Origin: Arsenicicoccus sp. oral taxon 190
GTDB lineage: Bacteria; Actinomycetota; Actinomycetes; Actinomycetales; Dermatophilaceae
Assembly: GCF_001189535.1 (NCBI RefSeq)
Contig: NZ_CP012070.1
Span: forward strand, 3,100,001 to 3,164,000
Direction of reading: 5' to 3'
Length of the DNA: 64,000 bases
This document shows positions 54,582 to 63,941 of the stretch, one piece after another. The notes under the pieces are model-generated. The model saw nothing but the letters and a program-made list of their open reading frames with translations. It was not told where the DNA came from and did not search any database. Within the stretch, counting starts at the first letter, position 1. Every line of letters begins with the position of its first letter. A program made the translations under genes and the position numbers.

Positions 54582-56318
54582 ATGTCTCCGCTCCCCGCCC
54601 TCTCGTCGCTCGTCGGCGGCCGGTCCCCGTGGGTCCCCCTCGTCGCGGCCGCCGTCTCCGTCTCCAGCGCCGGCGGTGCCGTCACCCACGCGCGCACGAC
54701 CACCACCAGCCCGCGCCTCGCGGCCCCCGTCGCCGCCGCCCGCACCACCACCTCCGACGCCGGCTTCCCCGCCCGCCTCTTCCGCGAGGACTCGTTCTGG
54801 TACCGCAAGCTCCCCACCAGCACGCCCAAGGACCCGGCGTCCGCGCAGATCGCGCAGCACATCTACGACCAGTCCATCGACTACTACGGCCGGCCGGGTG
54901 CCCCGTCCATCGCGGTCAACACCACCCGCTACGCCTCGCCCCTCTACGTCTCCGGCAGCTCCGACCCCCGCGTGACCTACGGCTTCGACAACTGCCAGGG
55001 CAAGTCGTACGGCGACAGCGGTCTGGTCGCCAACCACCTCACCGACCTGCGCATCCCCGCCGGAGCCCGGCCCGCGGAGGGCACGGACATGGAGATGACG
55101 GTCTACAACCGCGACACGGACGACCTCACCGAGACCTGGGTCACCCGCAACACCGCGGGGCGGTGGACGGCGTGCTGGGGCGGCACCATCCGCAAGGCCT
55201 CGACCAGCGACGGCGTCTACCCGCACCCCTTCGGCTCCACCGCCTCCGGCCTGTCCCACGCGGGCGGCACGATCCGCGCCGCCGAGTTGCAGCGCGGGCA
55301 CATCGACCACGTGGTCGGGATCGCGCTGCCCCACAACGCGCCCTGGCCCACGATCTCGCGCCCGGCCAACCGCACCGACGGCTGGAACCCCTCGGGCCGC
55401 CCCGCCGCGGCCGAGGGGCAGATGCTGCGCATCCCCGCCAACGTCAACCTCGACGCCCTCAAGCTGTCGCCCACCGCGCGCACGATCGCCAAGGCTGCCC
55501 AGGAGTACGGCCTGATCGTCTGGGACACCGCGGGCTCCGTCGCCTTCCGGGCCGAGAACCCGATCGGGATGAAGAGCGACCCCTACCCGGCCATCTTCCG
55601 CGGTCGGGCGGACTGGCAGGAGATGCTCGGGGACCCGGCCCGCGGCGAGCGGCCGTTCCCCATCGAGCTGCTCGAGGTGCTCCCCATGAACTACGAGGCG
55701 CCGATCACGGCCACACCCGCTCCTGCGCCGGCTCCCGCTCCCACCCCTGCGCCCGCTCCCACCCCCGCGCCCACTCCTGCGCCGGCTCCCCGCGTGACGC
55801 CGGCCCCCGCGCCGACTCCCACCCCGGCGCCGACTCCCACCCCGACTCCCGCCCCGGCGCCCGCCACGGGCACCTCGGTCGTGCGGCAGGCCGCAGCCTG
55901 GACCCCGGTCACCGACTCCCGCGGCCGCACCTTCGAGGCGCGCACCGGCTTCGACTCGTACAACACCGGTGACGCCATGGTCGGCAAGGACGTCCTCGGC
56001 ACCACCGACGACGCGCTGTACCGCGCGACGATCTACCGGATGAGCTCCTACCGCCGATCCCTGCCCAACGGCACCTACACGGTGCGGCTGCACCTCGCCG
56101 AGGACTGGTTCGACGCCGCCGGGCAGCGCGTCTTCGACGTGACTGCCGAGGGGCGCACGGCGCTGGCCGACGTGGACATTTTCCGGGCCGCCGGCGGGAA
56201 GTTCCGCTCCTACCAGCCGACCTTCGACGTCACCGTCACCGACGGGCAGCTCGACCTGGGCTTCGTGGCCAAGCGGGACACCCCCGCCCTCGCCGCCCTG
56301 GAGATCACCCGCGTCTGA
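54582..56318 (+). CDS. Secreted protein with C-terminal malectin-like domain
   Basis: A 578-residue protein. An N-terminal hydrophobic signal-like stretch (WVPLVAAAVSVSSAGGAVTHA) leads to a 300-residue extracellular domain (FPARLFREDSFWYRKLPTST...). I know this type from uncharacterised secreted actinobacterial proteins without an assigned function. A 55-residue Ala/Pro/Thr linker follows, then a malectin-type carbohydrate-binding domain (FEARTGFDSYNTGDAMVGKD, TYTVRLHLAEDWFDAAGQRVFDV, TPALAALEITRV). Probably binds or modifies surface or plant-type glycans. The ATG at 54582 has GAAGG 5 nt upstream; a TTG 12 nt earlier is the alternative. Confidence 0.78.
   Translation: MSPLPALSSLVGGRSPWVPLVAAAVSVSSAGGAVTHARTTTTSPRLAAPVAAARTTTSDAGFPARLFREDSFWYRKLPTSTPKDPASAQIAQHIYDQSIDYYGRPGAPSIAVNTTRYASPLYVSGSSDPRVTYGFDNCQGKSYGDSGLVANHLTDLRIPAGARPAEGTDMEMTVYNRDTDDLTETWVTRNTAGRWTACWGGTIRKASTSDGVYPHPFGSTASGLSHAGGTIRAAELQRGHIDHVVGIALPHNAPWPTISRPANRTDGWNPSGRPAAAEGQMLRIPANVNLDALKLSPTARTIAKAAQEYGLIVWDTAGSVAFRAENPIGMKSDPYPAIFRGRADWQEMLGDPARGERPFPIELLEVLPMNYEAPITATPAPAPAPAPTPAPAPTPAPTPAPAPRVTPAPAPTPTPAPTPTPTPAPAPATGTSVVRQAAAWTPVTDSRGRTFEARTGFDSYNTGDAMVGKDVLGTTDDALYRATIYRMSSYRRSLPNGTYTVRLHLAEDWFDAAGQRVFDVTAEGRTALADVDIFRAAGGKFRSYQPTFDVTVTDGQLDLGFVAKRDTPALAALEITRV
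55710..55866. repeat. Low-complexity Ala-Pro-Thr linker repeats
   Basis: Irregular tandem GCTCCCGCTCCC/ACCCCTGCGCCC-type repeats encode an (AP/TP)n linker between the two domains of the secreted protein. Slippage-prone, in-frame. Confidence 0.85.
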
Positions 56319-56335
56319 GGGCGCACCCCCGGCAG

Positions 56336-56397
56336 GCCGTATGCGGCGAGAGCCGGTCCCCCGTCGTTGACGGGGTGACCGGCTCTCGGCATACGGC
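56336..56397. terminator. Long bidirectional terminator between convergent genes
   Basis: A 62-nt near-perfect hairpin: GCCGTATGC/GCATACGGC at the base, CGAGAGCCGGTC/GACCGGCTCTCG in the middle, CCCCGTC/GACGGGG at the top, with loop GTT. It separates the malectin protein (+) from ispG (-). Confidence 0.85.
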
Positions 56398-56408
56398 TCG
56401 AGGCTGGG

Positions 56409-57569
56409 TCAGCCGACCGTGACGGTCGGGCTGCCGGCGGACTCCTCGTCCACGGGCTCGCCCATCTCCTCGGCGAGGCGCATGGCCTCCTCGATGAGGG
56501 TCTCGACGATCGCGGCCTCGGGGACGGTCTTGATGACCTCCCCCTTGACGAAGATCTGGCCCTTGCCGTTGCCGGAGGCCACACCGAGGTCGGCCTCGCG
56601 GGCCTCGCCGGGGCCGTTGACGACGCACCCCATGACCGCGACGCGCAGCGGCACCGTCATGCCCTCCAGGCCGGCGGTCACCTCGTCGGCGAGCTTGTAG
56701 ACGTCCACCTGCGCGCGCCCGCAGGACGGGCAGGAGACGATCTCGAGCTTGCGGGGCCGCAGGTTGAGGCTCTGCAGGATCTGGATGCCGACCTTGACCT
56801 CCTCGACGGGAGGCGCGGACAGGGAGACCCGGATCGTGTCGCCGATGCCCTTGGACAGCAGCGCGCCGAAGGCGGTGGCCGACTTGATCGTGCCCTGGAA
56901 CGCCGGGCCCGCCTCGGTCACGCCGAGGTGCAGCGGCCAGTCGCCCCGCTCGGAGAGCAGCTCGTAGGCGCGCACCATGACGACGGGGTCGTTGTGCTTG
57001 ACCGAGATCTTGAAGTCGTGGAAGCCGTGCTCCTCGAAGAGGCTGGCCTCCCACACCGCGGACTCGACGAGGGCCTCGGGCGTGGCCTTGCCGTACTTCT
57101 CCAGCAGGCGCTTGTCGAGCGACCCGGCGTTGACGCCGATGCGGATCGAGGTGCCGTGGTCCCTGGCCGCTGCGGCGATCTCCTTGACCTGGTCGTCGAA
57201 CTTGCGGATGTTGCCCGGGTTGACGCGCACGGCGGCGCAGCCGGCCTCGATGGCGGCGAAGACGTACTTGGGCTGGAAGTGGATGTCCGCGATGACGGGG
57301 ATCTGGCTGTGCTGGGCGATCTGCGGCAGCGCGTCGGCGTCGTCCTGGCTCGGGCAGGCCACGCGCACGATGTCGCAGCCCGCCGCGGTGAGCTGGGCGA
57401 TCTGCTGCAACGTGGTGTTGACGTCCGAGGTGAGGGTCGTCGTCATGGACTGCACCGAGACCGGCGCGTCACCGCCGACCTCGACCTTGCCGACCTTGAT
57501 CTTGCGGGTCTTGCGACGCGGTGCGAGCACCGGCGCCGGCGCGGCAGGCATCCCTAGCGAAACGGTCAT
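56409..57569 (-). CDS. ispG: 4-hydroxy-3-methylbut-2-en-1-yl diphosphate synthase
   Basis: A 386-residue iron-sulfur enzyme of the non-mevalonate isoprenoid pathway, two reactions from the end. TIM barrel ([45 protein letters not shown]) and C-terminal 4Fe-4S cysteines ([35 protein letters not shown]). The ATG at 57569 gives the usual MTVSLGMP start and has GAGGGA upstream; an in-frame GTG lies 18 nt earlier. It follows the site-2 protease gene by 18 nt and shares its operon with dxr. Confidence 0.96.
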   Translation of the reverse strand: MTVSLGMPAAPAPVLAPRRKTRKIKVGKVEVGGDAPVSVQSMTTTLTSDVNTTLQQIAQLTAAGCDIVRVACPSQDDADALPQIAQHSQIPVIADIHFQPKYVFAAIEAGCAAVRVNPGNIRKFDDQVKEIAAAARDHGTSIRIGVNAGSLDKRLLEKYGKATPEALVESAVWEASLFEEHGFHDFKISVKHNDPVVMVRAYELLSERGDWPLHLGVTEAGPAFQGTIKSATAFGALLSKGIGDTIRVSLSAPPVEEVKVGIQILQSLNLRPRKLEIVSCPSCGRAQVDVYKLADEVTAGLEGMTVPLRVAVMGCVVNGPGEAREADLGVASGNGKGQIFVKGEVIKTVPEAAIVETLIEEAMRLAEEMGEPVDEESAGSPTVTVG

Positions 57570-57587
57570 GGTGTCAGTATCCCTCAC

Positions 57588-58943
57588 TCAGCCGAGCTTG
57601 ACGGGTCGCACGATGTCGGCATAGATCAGCAGGCCACCCATGACGATGAGCACCACCGACATGGCGTAGGCGATGGGCAGCCCCTTGGCGACGTCGACGT
57701 AGCCCGGGTCGGGACGCCCCGCGACCTTGGCCACCTGACGACGCAGCCCCTCCCACAGCGCGCCGGCGACGTGACCGCCGTCCAGGGGCATCAGCGGGAT
57801 CAGGTTGAAGACGAAGAGCGCCACGTTGAGCGAGGCGATCAGCATCAGCAGCGTGATGACGCGGGCGCCGGAGCTCTCGAAGCCGTGGACCTGCCCGCTC
57901 GCGACCTCACCGCCGATCCGGCCGACGCCGACGACGGAGATCGGGCCGTTGGGGTCGCGCTCCCCCGAGCCGAAGGCGGCCTTGGCGATCCCCACCATCT
58001 TCTGCGGGATCTGCACCAGCACCCCGGCCGTCTGGGTGACGGCGCGGCCCACGGTGCCCGGGACCGCGGTGATCGGCTGCCGCTCGATCGCGGTGATCGG
58101 CGCGGACGACATCCCGGCGAAGCCGGTCTGCTCGGTGAGGGGCTTGCCGTCGGCGCCGGTGAGCGGCTGACCGTCCGCGCCGAGGCGGGGCAGCGTGCTG
58201 GTGATCGGGGTCAGGGTGAGGCTCTGCCGAGCGCCGCCGCGCTCGACCACCACGGGGATCGCCTGGCCCGCGTGGGGGCGGATCGCGCCGGACACGTCGG
58301 CGAGCCGGCTGATCGACTGCCCCCCGATCGAGACGAGCCGGTCACCCGGCTCCAGCCCGGCCTTGGCGGCGGGGGTGAGCGGGTCGGCGCTGGTGCAGGG
58401 CGCTGTGGTGTCGGCGCCGGCGGGGCGGACGCACTGCTGCACCGCGGCGACGCGGGCGCCCTTGTCGACGGCCATGCCGTAGCCCATCATCACGCCGCCG
58501 ATCAGGACGGTGGCGATGACGAGGTTCATGACCGGCCCGCCGAGCATGACGACCAGCTTCTGCCAGGTCTTGAGCCGGTAGAAGACGCGGTGCTCGTCGC
58601 CGGGACGGACCTCCTCCATCGACTGCTCGCGCGCGTCGTCGATCATGGCGGCCCAGCGGCCGGTCCCGGAGGGCCGGAGGTGGTGCTCGTCCTCCCCGGC
58701 CCGCTTGGGCGGGAACATCCCGATCATCTTGACGTAGCCGCCGAGGGGGATGGCCTTGAGGCCGTACTCCGTCTCCCCGAACCGCCGCGACCACAGGGTC
58801 GGGCCGAAGCCGATCATGTACTGCGGCGCCTTGACGCCGAAGAGCTTGGCGGGCACGAGGTGCCCGATCTCGTGCAGCGCGATCGAGGCACCGATGCCGA
58901 TCACCACGACGAGGATGCCGAGGATCGTCATGAGCACGGTCAT
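57588..58943 (-). CDS. rip1: Site-2 intramembrane metalloprotease (RseP/Rip1 type)
   Basis: A 451-residue M50 protease that cuts anti-sigma factors or other membrane substrates. The zinc site is IALHEIGHLVPAKLFGVKAP (HExxH, near residue 25) plus NLIPLMPLDGGHV (about 390). A PDZ domain lies near 185-275 (AGLEPGDRLVSIGGQSISRL). Four membrane helices. AAGGAG precedes the ATG, which overlaps the dxr stop (ATGA). It is in the conserved dxr-rip-ispG operon. Confidence 0.95.
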   Translation of the reverse strand: MTVLMTILGILVVVIGIGASIALHEIGHLVPAKLFGVKAPQYMIGFGPTLWSRRFGETEYGLKAIPLGGYVKMIGMFPPKRAGEDEHHLRPSGTGRWAAMIDDAREQSMEEVRPGDEHRVFYRLKTWQKLVVMLGGPVMNLVIATVLIGGVMMGYGMAVDKGARVAAVQQCVRPAGADTTAPCTSADPLTPAAKAGLEPGDRLVSIGGQSISRLADVSGAIRPHAGQAIPVVVERGGARQSLTLTPITSTLPRLGADGQPLTGADGKPLTEQTGFAGMSSAPITAIERQPITAVPGTVGRAVTQTAGVLVQIPQKMVGIAKAAFGSGERDPNGPISVVGVGRIGGEVASGQVHGFESSGARVITLLMLIASLNVALFVFNLIPLMPLDGGHVAGALWEGLRRQVAKVAGRPDPGYVDVAKGLPIAYAMSVVLIVMGGLLIYADIVRPVKLG

Positions 58944-60217
58944 GGGCGCTCCTTGCCGGAGGGGACGTCCTGGAGGGCGAGCCCCAGGATCTCCCGGGCC
59001 CGGCGGCGCGCCCAGTCCTCGGCACGCAGCACAGCGGGAACGTCCAGGTCTCCTGCGGTGTTCCCGACGTTGCCCGCCGCCTCTCCCCCGGCGTGGTGCT
59101 CGTCGACCACCCGCTCCACCGTGTCCACGATGTCGAGGAAGCCGATGCGCCGCTCGTGGAAGGCCTCGACGCACTCCTCGTTGGCGGCGTTGTAGACGGC
59201 CGGGTAGGTGCCGCCCGCCTCACCCACCCGGTAGGCGAGCGGGACCGCGCGGAAGGCCTCGCGGTCCAGCGGGAAGAACTCGAAGCTCCGGGGCCGGCTC
59301 CAGTCGTAGGCGGGTGCCGCGTCCGGCACCCGGTCGGGCCAGGCGAGGCCGAGAGCGATGGGGATCAGCATGGTGGGCGGGCCGGCCTGCATCAGGGTCG
59401 ACCCGTCGGTGAACTCCACCATCGAGTGCACGTCGGAGGTCGGGTGCACCACCACCTCGATCCGGTCGAAGCCGATCCCGAAGAGCAGGTGCGCCTCGAT
59501 GACCTCCAGGCCCTTGTTGACCAGGGTCGCGGAGTTGGTCGTCACGACGCGGCCCATGTCCCAGGTGGGGTGGGCCAGCGCCTGCTCGGGCGTCACGGCG
59601 GTCAGCTCGTCGCGCGAGCGCCCCCGGAACGGCCCGCCGCTCGCCGTGACGACCAGCCGCCGCACCTCCTCGGCCCGACCGCCGCGCAGGCACTGGGCGA
59701 TCGCGGAGTGCTCGGAGTCGACGGGCACGATCTGGCCGGGCCGCGCGGCGCGGGTCACGATGGGGCCGCCGACGATGAGGCTCTCCTTGTTGGCGAGCGC
59801 GAGGGTGCTGCCCGCCTCGAGCGCGGCCAGCGTCGGCCGCAGCCCGATCGACCCGGTGATGCCGTTGAGGACGACGTCGGCGCCGTGCGCGGCGACCTCC
59901 TCGCTCGCCCCCTCGCCCACGACGACACGCGGCTCGTATGGCGCCGCGCCCACCCGCTCGCAGGCCGCCGTGATCGCGCGCCGCAGGTCCTCCCGGGAGC
60001 CCGAGGCCATCCCGACCAGCTGGGGGCGCAGCAGGGCCACCTGCTCGGCCAGCTGCTCGAGCCTGCCGCCGCCGGCGGACAGCGCGGTGACGGTGAACCG
60101 GTCCGGGTTGCGGCTGATCACGTCGATCGCCTGGGTCCCGATGGACCCGGTCGACCCCAGCAGCGCGACCGTGCGGTGATCGGGCGGGGGGCTCGCGGCA
60201 TACGAGGTGTGACTCAC
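58940..60217 (-). CDS. dxr: 1-deoxy-D-xylulose 5-phosphate reductoisomerase
   Basis: A 425-residue NADPH-dependent enzyme, the first committed step of the non-mevalonate isoprenoid pathway. It shows the Rossmann motif VALLGSTGSIGTQAID (about 17-32), ANKESLIVGG, the metal/substrate loop VPVDSEHSAIAQCL and TASGGPFRGRSRDEL, and HPTWDMG. First gene of the dxr-rip-ispG operon. Confidence 0.96.
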   Translation of the reverse strand: MSHTSYAASPPPDHRTVALLGSTGSIGTQAIDVISRNPDRFTVTALSAGGGRLEQLAEQVALLRPQLVGMASGSREDLRRAITAACERVGAAPYEPRVVVGEGASEEVAAHGADVVLNGITGSIGLRPTLAALEAGSTLALANKESLIVGGPIVTRAARPGQIVPVDSEHSAIAQCLRGGRAEEVRRLVVTASGGPFRGRSRDELTAVTPEQALAHPTWDMGRVVTTNSATLVNKGLEVIEAHLLFGIGFDRIEVVVHPTSDVHSMVEFTDGSTLMQAGPPTMLIPIALGLAWPDRVPDAAPAYDWSRPRSFEFFPLDREAFRAVPLAYRVGEAGGTYPAVYNAANEECVEAFHERRIGFLDIVDTVERVVDEHHAGGEAAGNVGNTAGDLDVPAVLRAEDWARRRAREILGLALQDVPSGKERP

Positions 60218-60296
60218 CCCACCACCCTACCGATGGGGCGGCGCGACTAGGATGGTCACGGTGGCCGACGCCATCGTGACCACGGGGAGGACCAGC

Positions 60297-60485
60297 ATGG
60301 CCAAGGACCGCACCGGACTCAGCCTCGGCTACCGGATCATGTGGCGGATCCGCTACATCGGGGTGAGCGTCTTCGGGCCGGCCCAGCTCGACCCCGACAA
60401 CGACCCGAAGGACAACCTGCGCCGCGAGCGGGAGCGCCGGGTGGCGGCGGCGCACGCCGCGGCGGGGACCAGCCCCCGCGCCTGA
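60297..60485 (+). CDS. Small basic protein of unknown function
   Basis: A 62-residue protein, MAKDRTGLSLGYRIMWRIRYIGVSVFGPAQLDPDNDP then a charged Arg/Glu tail. GGGAGG lies 6 nt before the ATG. One short hydrophobic stretch. It resembles small proteins found beside dxr in related actinobacteria, but I know no assigned role. The in-frame upstream start at 60252 is less likely. Confidence 0.6.
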   Translation: MAKDRTGLSLGYRIMWRIRYIGVSVFGPAQLDPDNDPKDNLRRERERRVAAAHAAAGTSPRA

Positions 60486-60502
60486 GCGCTCGTGCCTGGC
60501 CG

Positions 60503-60928
60503 TCAGGCCTGCGGCTGGTCGGTGAGCGCCCCGCGGATCTTTTCGATGACGGCCTGCTCGGTCGGCGCGACGCCGCCCGACGCCTGGGCCACCTGGTCGC
60601 ACGCGGCGAGCACGACGTCACGGTAGCCCTGCGCCTGCCCGGGGGCGGTGCTGCGCAGCGCGGCATAACCACCGGCCAGGTCCCGCAGCACGGCGCTCTC
60701 GACCTCCTCCGGCGACCCGCTGGGCGGGGTGGGCAGACCCTGGCCGGCGAGCAGCTCGCGGACGTCCGCGGGGGCCGAGGCCAGGGTCTTGGACCCGGCC
60801 ATCGACTCCTTGAACATCGCCAGGAAGCCGGGGTCGGCCTTGGAGACCAGCGCGATCGCGCCGAACGCACCGTTGCGGATCTGGTCGCGCTGCTCGTCGG
60901 TGAGGGTGGGGGTGCTGTTGTCGGTCAT
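60503..60928 (-). CDS. Conserved hypothetical protein
   Basis: A 141-residue soluble, mostly helical protein (MTDNSTPTLTDEQRDQIRNGAFGAIALVSKADPGFLAMFKESMAGSK..., AVIEKIRGALTDQPQA). No motif recognised. The start MTDNSTP is preferred to a longer reading because the latter adds a Gly/Arg-rich leader; the ribosome-binding site is weak. Located between the small basic gene (convergent) and the pot operon. Confidence 0.6.
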   Translation of the reverse strand: MTDNSTPTLTDEQRDQIRNGAFGAIALVSKADPGFLAMFKESMAGSKTLASAPADVRELLAGQGLPTPPSGSPEEVESAVLRDLAGGYAALRSTAPGQAQGYRDVVLAACDQVAQASGGVAPTEQAVIEKIRGALTDQPQA

Positions 60929-60988
60929 GCGGGTGCGACTACCCCGCGCACCCGGGCCGTATCCCGTCACCCCCGCGCGAGGGGCCGG

Positions 60989-61795
60989 TCACCGACCGGT
61001 GAGCGACGACCGCCCCCCGAGCAGCCGGGCGGCGACGGCGCAGGTCACGGCCACGAGCAGCATGATCACCCCGATGACGTTGGCCTCGGCGGGGATGCCG
61101 CGCAGGTAGGCCGCGTAGACGTAAGTCGGGAAGGTCTGCACCTCGCCCGACACGAAGCTCGTGATGATGACGTCGTCGAAGCTCAGGGCGAAGGACAGCA
61201 GAGCGGCACCGACCACGCCGGGCAGGATCGCGGGCAGCGTGACCCGCCAGAAGGTCGCCTGCGGTCCGGCGTAGAGGTCGGCCGCCGCCTCCTCCAGCCG
61301 CGGGTCCAGCGACTGCAGCCGCGCCCGCACCGTCACCACCACGAAGCTCAGCGCAAACATCACGTGTGACAGCACGATGGTCCACCAGCCCAGCTCCAGC
61401 CCGAGGCGGGCGAAGCCCTGCACGAAGATCGTCAGCAGCGACGCTCCCAGGACGACCTCCGGCGTGGCCATCGGCAGCAGCACGAGCAGGTCGACGAACC
61501 CGCGCCCGCGGAACCTGCTGCGCGCCAGCGCGAGGGCGAGCATGGTGCCGAGGACCGTCGCGACGACCGTGGCGGCCAGCCCCACCTGCAGGGACGTGCC
61601 GAGCGCCTCGCACACCCCGGGCGCGGCGCACGGGCGGCGCCAGTGGTCGAGGGTGGGTCGGCCGGACCAGGCGACGTTGGAGCGCGTGTAGGTGTTGAAC
61701 GAGAACACCACCACGTAGGCGATCGGCACGAAGAGGTAGGCCAGCACCAGGCCCGCGACGATCGGGACCAGGTGGTCGGCCAGCCACCGTCTCAT
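60989..61795 (-). CDS. potC: Polyamine ABC transporter permease PotC-like
   Basis: A 268-residue inner-membrane permease with six helices and the EAA loop EEAAADLYAGPQATFWRVTLPAILPGV (about 175-200), which docks the ATPase. Its ATG overlaps the potB stop (ATGA). Last gene of the pot operon. Confidence 0.92.
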   Translation of the reverse strand: MRRWLADHLVPIVAGLVLAYLFVPIAYVVVFSFNTYTRSNVAWSGRPTLDHWRRPCAAPGVCEALGTSLQVGLAATVVATVLGTMLALALARSRFRGRGFVDLLVLLPMATPEVVLGASLLTIFVQGFARLGLELGWWTIVLSHVMFALSFVVVTVRARLQSLDPRLEEAAADLYAGPQATFWRVTLPAILPGVVGAALLSFALSFDDVIITSFVSGEVQTFPTYVYAAYLRGIPAEANVIGVIMLLVAVTCAVAARLLGGRSSLTGR

Positions 61796-62640
61796 CGGAC
61801 GAGCTCGTCGGTGCCGTAGCGGCGGACGTAGGCCGTCGCCAGCAGCAGGATCGCCACCATCAGCGTGAAGGACAGCGCGGCCGCGGTGGGGTAGCCGCCG
61901 ATGACCCGGAAGAACTGCGCGTCGATGGCGTTGCCCACCATCGAGGTGCCGCGGTCGGAGCCGAGCAGGTCGGCGTTGACGTAGTCCCCGGCGGCCGGGA
62001 TGAAGGTCAGCAGGGTGCCAGCGAGGACGCCGGGCATGGCGAGCGGCACGGTGACCGCGCGGAAGGTCTGCCAGGGGGTGGCGTAGAGGTCGGCGCCGGC
62101 GGCGACCAGCGCCGGGTCCACGCGCTCCAGCGAGGCGTAGACCGGCAGCAGCATGAAGGGCAGGAAGGTGTAGGTCAGCCCCAGCACCACGGCACCCGCG
62201 GTCTCGGTCAGGTGGCCACCGGGCAGCAGGTGCAGCGCCCGGAGCGTGGACGCCAGGGGCGCGTCGTCGGCGAGGATCTGCCGCCACGCCACGGTGCGCA
62301 GGATGAACGACGTGAAGAAGGGCGCGACGGCCAGCACCATCAGCAGCCCGCGCCAGCGCCCGGCCCGGAAGACCATGGTCCAGGCGAGCGGGAAAGCCAG
62401 CACCAGGCAGGCGACGGTGGCGAGCGCGGCGTAGAGGAAGGAGCGCCCGATCTGGGCACCGAAGCCGGTGAGCGCGTGCCCGTAGTTGCCGATGTTGACG
62501 TCGCGGTAGTAGTAGCCCGGGTAGCCGGGGTAGTCCGACTGCAGGCTCACCGACGCCAGCTGCACGAGCGGCAGCACGAAGAAGAGCACGAGCCAGAGCA
62601 CCCCGGGGAGGGCCAGCAGGTATGCCGTCCGCCTGCTCAC
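61792..62640 (-). CDS. potB: Polyamine ABC transporter permease PotB-like
   Basis: A 282-residue permease with six helices and an EAA-type loop VAAGADLYATPWQTFRAVTVPLAMPGV. The periplasmic loop after helix 1 holds an unusual Tyr-rich stretch (DYPGYPGYYYRDVN). GTG start overlapping the potA stop (GTGA). Confidence 0.92.
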   Translation of the reverse strand: MSRRTAYLLALPGVLWLVLFFVLPLVQLASVSLQSDYPGYPGYYYRDVNIGNYGHALTGFGAQIGRSFLYAALATVACLVLAFPLAWTMVFRAGRWRGLLMVLAVAPFFTSFILRTVAWRQILADDAPLASTLRALHLLPGGHLTETAGAVVLGLTYTFLPFMLLPVYASLERVDPALVAAGADLYATPWQTFRAVTVPLAMPGVLAGTLLTFIPAAGDYVNADLLGSDRGTSMVGNAIDAQFFRVIGGYPTAAALSFTLMVAILLLATAYVRRYGTDELVR

Positions 62641-63941
62641 GACGCCGGGTCCCCGCCGTCGCGCGAGACCGCCGCCACCCGGGTGGACCCGGCGGGGTCC
62701 GCGCCGGGCTCCGGGACGTGCTCCTTGTCATGGTCCGCCGCAGCGTCGCCGAGGGCGGCGAGGTCGTCGTCCAGCCCGGCGAGCGGGTCGTCGTCGCCAG
62801 CGAGGGTGAAGGTGTGCCGCAGGTCCCACGCGAGGGTCACGAGGTCACCGGGCCGGGCGGCGGTCTCCACGTCGACGTTCTGCTCGTAGACGGTCCAGGA
62901 CCCGGCGCCGGGGACGTCGAGGAGGTACTGCGTCGCGACCCCGGTGAAGGCGACGTCGCGCACGACGGCCCGGCCGAGGACGTTGGCGACGGACTTCCTG
63001 CGGACCTTGTCGCCGTCCGGGACGACCCGGACCTTCTCCGGGCGCACCCCGAGCAGCACGCGGCCCGCCCCGGTGCCGGCGACGCGGGAGCGCAGCACCC
63101 GCACGCGCTGCCCCGCCACCTCGAGGACCACCAGGTCGCCCTCGTGGCCGGCGACGGTGGCGGGCACCAGGTTGGACTGCCCGAGGAAGTTGGCCACGAA
63201 GCTGGTCCGCGGCAGGTCGTAGAGGTCGGCCGGCGCCCCGTGCTGCTCGATCCGCCCGTCGCGCATGACGGCGACCGTGTCGGCCATGCTCATGGCCTCC
63301 TCCTGGTCGTGCGTGACGTGCACGAAGGTGATGCCGGTCTCGGCCTGGATCCGCTTGAGCTCGACCTGCATCTGCCGGCGGAGCCGCAGGTCGAGCGCCC
63401 CGAGCGGCTCGTCCAGCAGCAGCACCTCGGGCCGGTTGACCAGGGCTCGCGCCACCGCGACCCGCTGCTGCTGACCGCCGGAGAGCTGGGCCGGGCGGCG
63501 GTCCGCCATACCGGACAGCTCGACCAGGGCCAGCGCGTCCTGGACCTGCTCGCGCACCACGTCGCGCGGCAGCCCCCGCCGCCGGGGGCCGAAGGCGACG
63601 TTGTCGCCGACGCTCAGGTGAGGGAAGAGCGCGTAGCTCTGGAAGACCGTGTTGACCGGCCGCTGGTGCGGGCGCAGCGCGGTGACGTCCCGCTCCCCCA
63701 GCCACACCCGTCCACGGTCGGGTCGCTCGAGCCCGGCGACCATCCGCAGCGTCGTGGACTTGCCGCAGCCGGACGGCCCGACGAGGGCGAAGAAGGAGCC
63801 CTGGGGCACGACCAGCGACAGGTCGTCGACGGCCGTGTGCCGCCCGAAGCGGCGGGTCACGTGCTCCAGCCGCAGGTCACCCGTGGGCTCGTCCGGAGCG
63901 CCCCCGGCCGGGAGCTCCCGGCCCCGTCCGCGCCACCGCAT
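62637..63941 (-). CDS. potA: Polyamine ABC transporter ATP-binding protein PotA-like
   Basis: A 434-residue ATPase energising the PotBC permease. Walker A GPSGCGKST (55-63), Q-loop VFQSYALFPHLSV, signature LSGGQQQRVAVARAL, Walker B VLLLDEPLGALD, switch HVTHDQEEA, and a C-terminal TOBE domain (about 290-375). An acidic tail of about 55 residues (GDDDPLAGLDDDLAALGDAA...) is extra. The ATG shares one base with the potD stop (TGATG). Confidence 0.94.
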   Translation of the reverse strand: MRWRGRGRELPAGGAPDEPTGDLRLEHVTRRFGRHTAVDDLSLVVPQGSFFALVGPSGCGKSTTLRMVAGLERPDRGRVWLGERDVTALRPHQRPVNTVFQSYALFPHLSVGDNVAFGPRRRGLPRDVVREQVQDALALVELSGMADRRPAQLSGGQQQRVAVARALVNRPEVLLLDEPLGALDLRLRRQMQVELKRIQAETGITFVHVTHDQEEAMSMADTVAVMRDGRIEQHGAPADLYDLPRTSFVANFLGQSNLVPATVAGHEGDLVVLEVAGQRVRVLRSRVAGTGAGRVLLGVRPEKVRVVPDGDKVRRKSVANVLGRAVVRDVAFTGVATQYLLDVPGAGSWTVYEQNVDVETAARPGDLVTLAWDLRHTFTLAGDDDPLAGLDDDLAALGDAAADHDKEHVPEPGADPAGSTRVAAVSRDGGDPAS

